Shown piece by piece: positions 62,863 through 64,000 of a stretch of DNA of 64,000 nt. Both the position numbers and the translations under genes were made by a program. Location of the stretch: NCBI GenBank assembly GCA_947493885.1, contig CANLTE010000002.1:248001-312000 (forward strand), written 5' to 3'. The notes beneath the pieces were generated by a model. The model searched no databases, was not told the DNA's origin, and worked only from the letters and a program-made list of their open reading frames with translations. The stretch comes from an uncultured Maribacter sp. Its GTDB lineage: Bacteria > Bacteroidota > Bacteroidia > Flavobacteriales > Flavobacteriaceae. Numbering within the stretch: position 1 is the first letter of the stretch; each line of letters begins with the position of its first letter.

Positions 62863-64000
62863 ATGAAGAATATCATATTTACTATATTATTTTGTATTAT
62901 CTCAGTATCTGTTTTTGCGCAAGATAAGATGTCAAAGGCTGATGTATATTTTTATGAATTGGATTATCAAAATGCAATAAAAGAATATCAAAAAGAAATG
63001 GCTTCTGGAGCATTAAAAAATGACCAGTTGTTAAATTTGGCAGATGCATACTTTAAAGTTTCAAATTTTAATGAGGCGACAAAACTTTATTTAAAAGTTA
63101 ATAAAAATGATACTATTATGTCTAATAATAGATTTAATAAGATGTTGCAGAGTCTTGCTAGAACAGGAGAAAAACATCGAGTTGAAGCTTTCCTAAAGTC
63201 TAGGTCTTACCTGTTATCAAAAGAATTATTTGAAAATGCAGAGTTTAATTTAGAGCTTTTAACGAAGGATAAAGACAAGTCTTTTGATGGTAGCGTTTTT
63301 AATGTAGAAGGCAATAGTCCTCAGGCCGATTTTTCTCCAACGTTTTATAAAGACCGAATTGTTTTTACAAGCGGAAGAAGTCAAAAAACCAAAAAGAAAT
63401 ATAAACCTGCAGGAGAATCGTTTCTTGATTTGTTTATCGCTCGTATTGGACAAGAAGGAAACATAGTTCATGTAAACTCCTTTACTAGAGTTCCTGAATC
63501 TAAATATCATAAAGCAACACCATTTTATTCAGAAAAAGAAGAAACCCTATTTTATATTCTGTCCAATGAAAATGGAGGCGAATTAGCATATGACGAAAAT
63601 GGTAAAAATTCCTTGGCCATAGCATCAGTTCATAATAGTGGTAATTTTAGAAACTTACTTAAAGATTTAAGCACTTCTTTTTATTACCCATTTTTTGATG
63701 AAGAAACAGGTAAACTCTATTTTTCAGCAAATTTTGATGATAGTTACGGTGGAACTGACCTTTATTTTGTTCATACCAACAATGGTATGGTAATGTCTGA
63801 ACCCAAAAATTTGGGACCAAGAATAAATTCTCCTGGTAATGAAATTGCTCCATATATTTTTGATGGGAGTTTATATTATTCTTCTGATGTGTTTTATGGA
63901 CTAGGGGGCATGGATATTTATAAGGCTAATATTGGAATTGATGGAGATTATAACATACCAGTAAATGTTGGAAAGGGCATTAATTCTGTAGCGGATGATT
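62863..64000 (+). CDS. OmpA/PD40-type outer-membrane protein, 3' end outside window
   Basis: The frame is open from ATG 62863 to the window end (379 residues seen), beginning with a signal peptide (IIFTILFCIISVSVFAQ). A TPR-like region follows (ADVYFYELDYQNAIKEYQKEM, LLNLADAYFKVSNFNEATKLY), then PD40/WD40-like propeller blades (ADFSPTFYKDRIVFTSGR, GKLYFSANFDDSYGGTDLYF, SLYYSSDVFYGLGGMDIY). Proteins of this plan usually end in an OmpA peptidoglycan-binding domain, as in PorE and gliding-related homologues; that end is not visible. It lies 10 bases after the PorP/SprF gene in the same operon. Confidence 0.85.
   Translation, partial: MKNIIFTILFCIISVSVFAQDKMSKADVYFYELDYQNAIKEYQKEMASGALKNDQLLNLADAYFKVSNFNEATKLYLKVNKNDTIMSNNRFNKMLQSLARTGEKHRVEAFLKSRSYLLSKELFENAEFNLELLTKDKDKSFDGSVFNVEGNSPQADFSPTFYKDRIVFTSGRSQKTKKKYKPAGESFLDLFIARIGQEGNIVHVNSFTRVPESKYHKATPFYSEKEETLFYILSNENGGELAYDENGKNSLAIASVHNSGNFRNLLKDLSTSFYYPFFDEETGKLYFSANFDDSYGGTDLYFVHTNNGMVMSEPKNLGPRINSPGNEIAPYIFDGSLYYSSDVFYGLGGMDIYKANIGIDGDYNIPVNVGKGINSVADD

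Noticed and set aside
1-64000. tRNA genes, CRISPR arrays, insertion sequences, prophage or defence islands
   Set aside because: I looked for cloverleaf-type sequences, regularly spaced repeats, transposase or integrase motifs and terminal inverted repeats, and found none that I could support.

Overview
The window is a stretch of chromosome from a marine-type member of the Flavobacteriaceae (phylum Bacteroidota). Several things point there: low G+C content; promoters with the Bacteroidota -7 element TANNTTTG and few Shine-Dalgarno sequences; SprA and PorP/SprF proteins of the type IX secretion/gliding machinery with a C-terminal sorting domain on a secreted protein; an alternative complex III (ActABCDEF) next to cytochrome c oxidase; and the infB - SPOR - act order. 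The genus cannot be named from the sequence. Coding density is very high: no intergenic stretch exceeds about 300 bases, and I saw no tRNA, rRNA, CRISPR array, insertion sequence or prophage.

Layout. 1-498: 3' end of infB. 534-905 (-): SPOR-domain protein. 1137-12780: one long respiratory operon, actABCDEF-coxB-coxA, ending in a strong terminator. 12913-13740: secreted DUF2807 protein. 13814-15397 (-): pckA, divergent from ruvB (15559-16581). 16648-17763 (-): secreted esterase. 17919-29092: queG, maeB, ruvA, and sprA, the giant T9SS translocon. 29179-30709: gcvH, a VanZ-like protein and a TonB-like protein. 30902-36219: oxidase assembly and remaining subunits (heme O synthase, two subunit III proteins, a subunit IV-like protein, a cysteine-less SCO-like protein, a true SCO, DUF420, and a small CxxC protein). 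36339-45757: an efflux operon with two permease-permease-adaptor sets around one ATPase, plus a TolC protein. 45845-50691: tsaB, MscS channel, thioredoxin-domain YyaL-like protein, dodecin and Nfu. 50816-53089: a lone PorP/SprF protein and a vWA lipoprotein. 53326-57740: LytS-type kinase, LytTR regulator, gamma carbonic anhydrase and fabD. 57890-64000: a large secreted Calx-beta/DUF11 adhesin-like protein with its own PorP/SprF protein and an OmpA/PD40-type protein cut by the window end.

How they work together. The act-cox operon and the assembly cluster about 18 kb downstream together encode a menaquinol:oxygen chain (alternative complex III plus an aa3-type oxidase) and most of its heme and copper insertion factors. 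SprA would export proteins with C-terminal sorting domains, such as the 57890 protein, whose export probably needs the PorP/SprF protein encoded just after it. Most of the window is conserved housekeeping and energy metabolism. I do not see a self-contained new defence or mobile system. The strongest oddities are a helix-hairpin-helix domain fused to ActC, a G9 tract inside sprA that could act as a slippage switch, a SCO-like paralogue with no cysteines, a four-permease/one-ATPase efflux operon with a long inverted repeat in its leader, and a short GC-rich patch over one iron-sulfur motif of queG.
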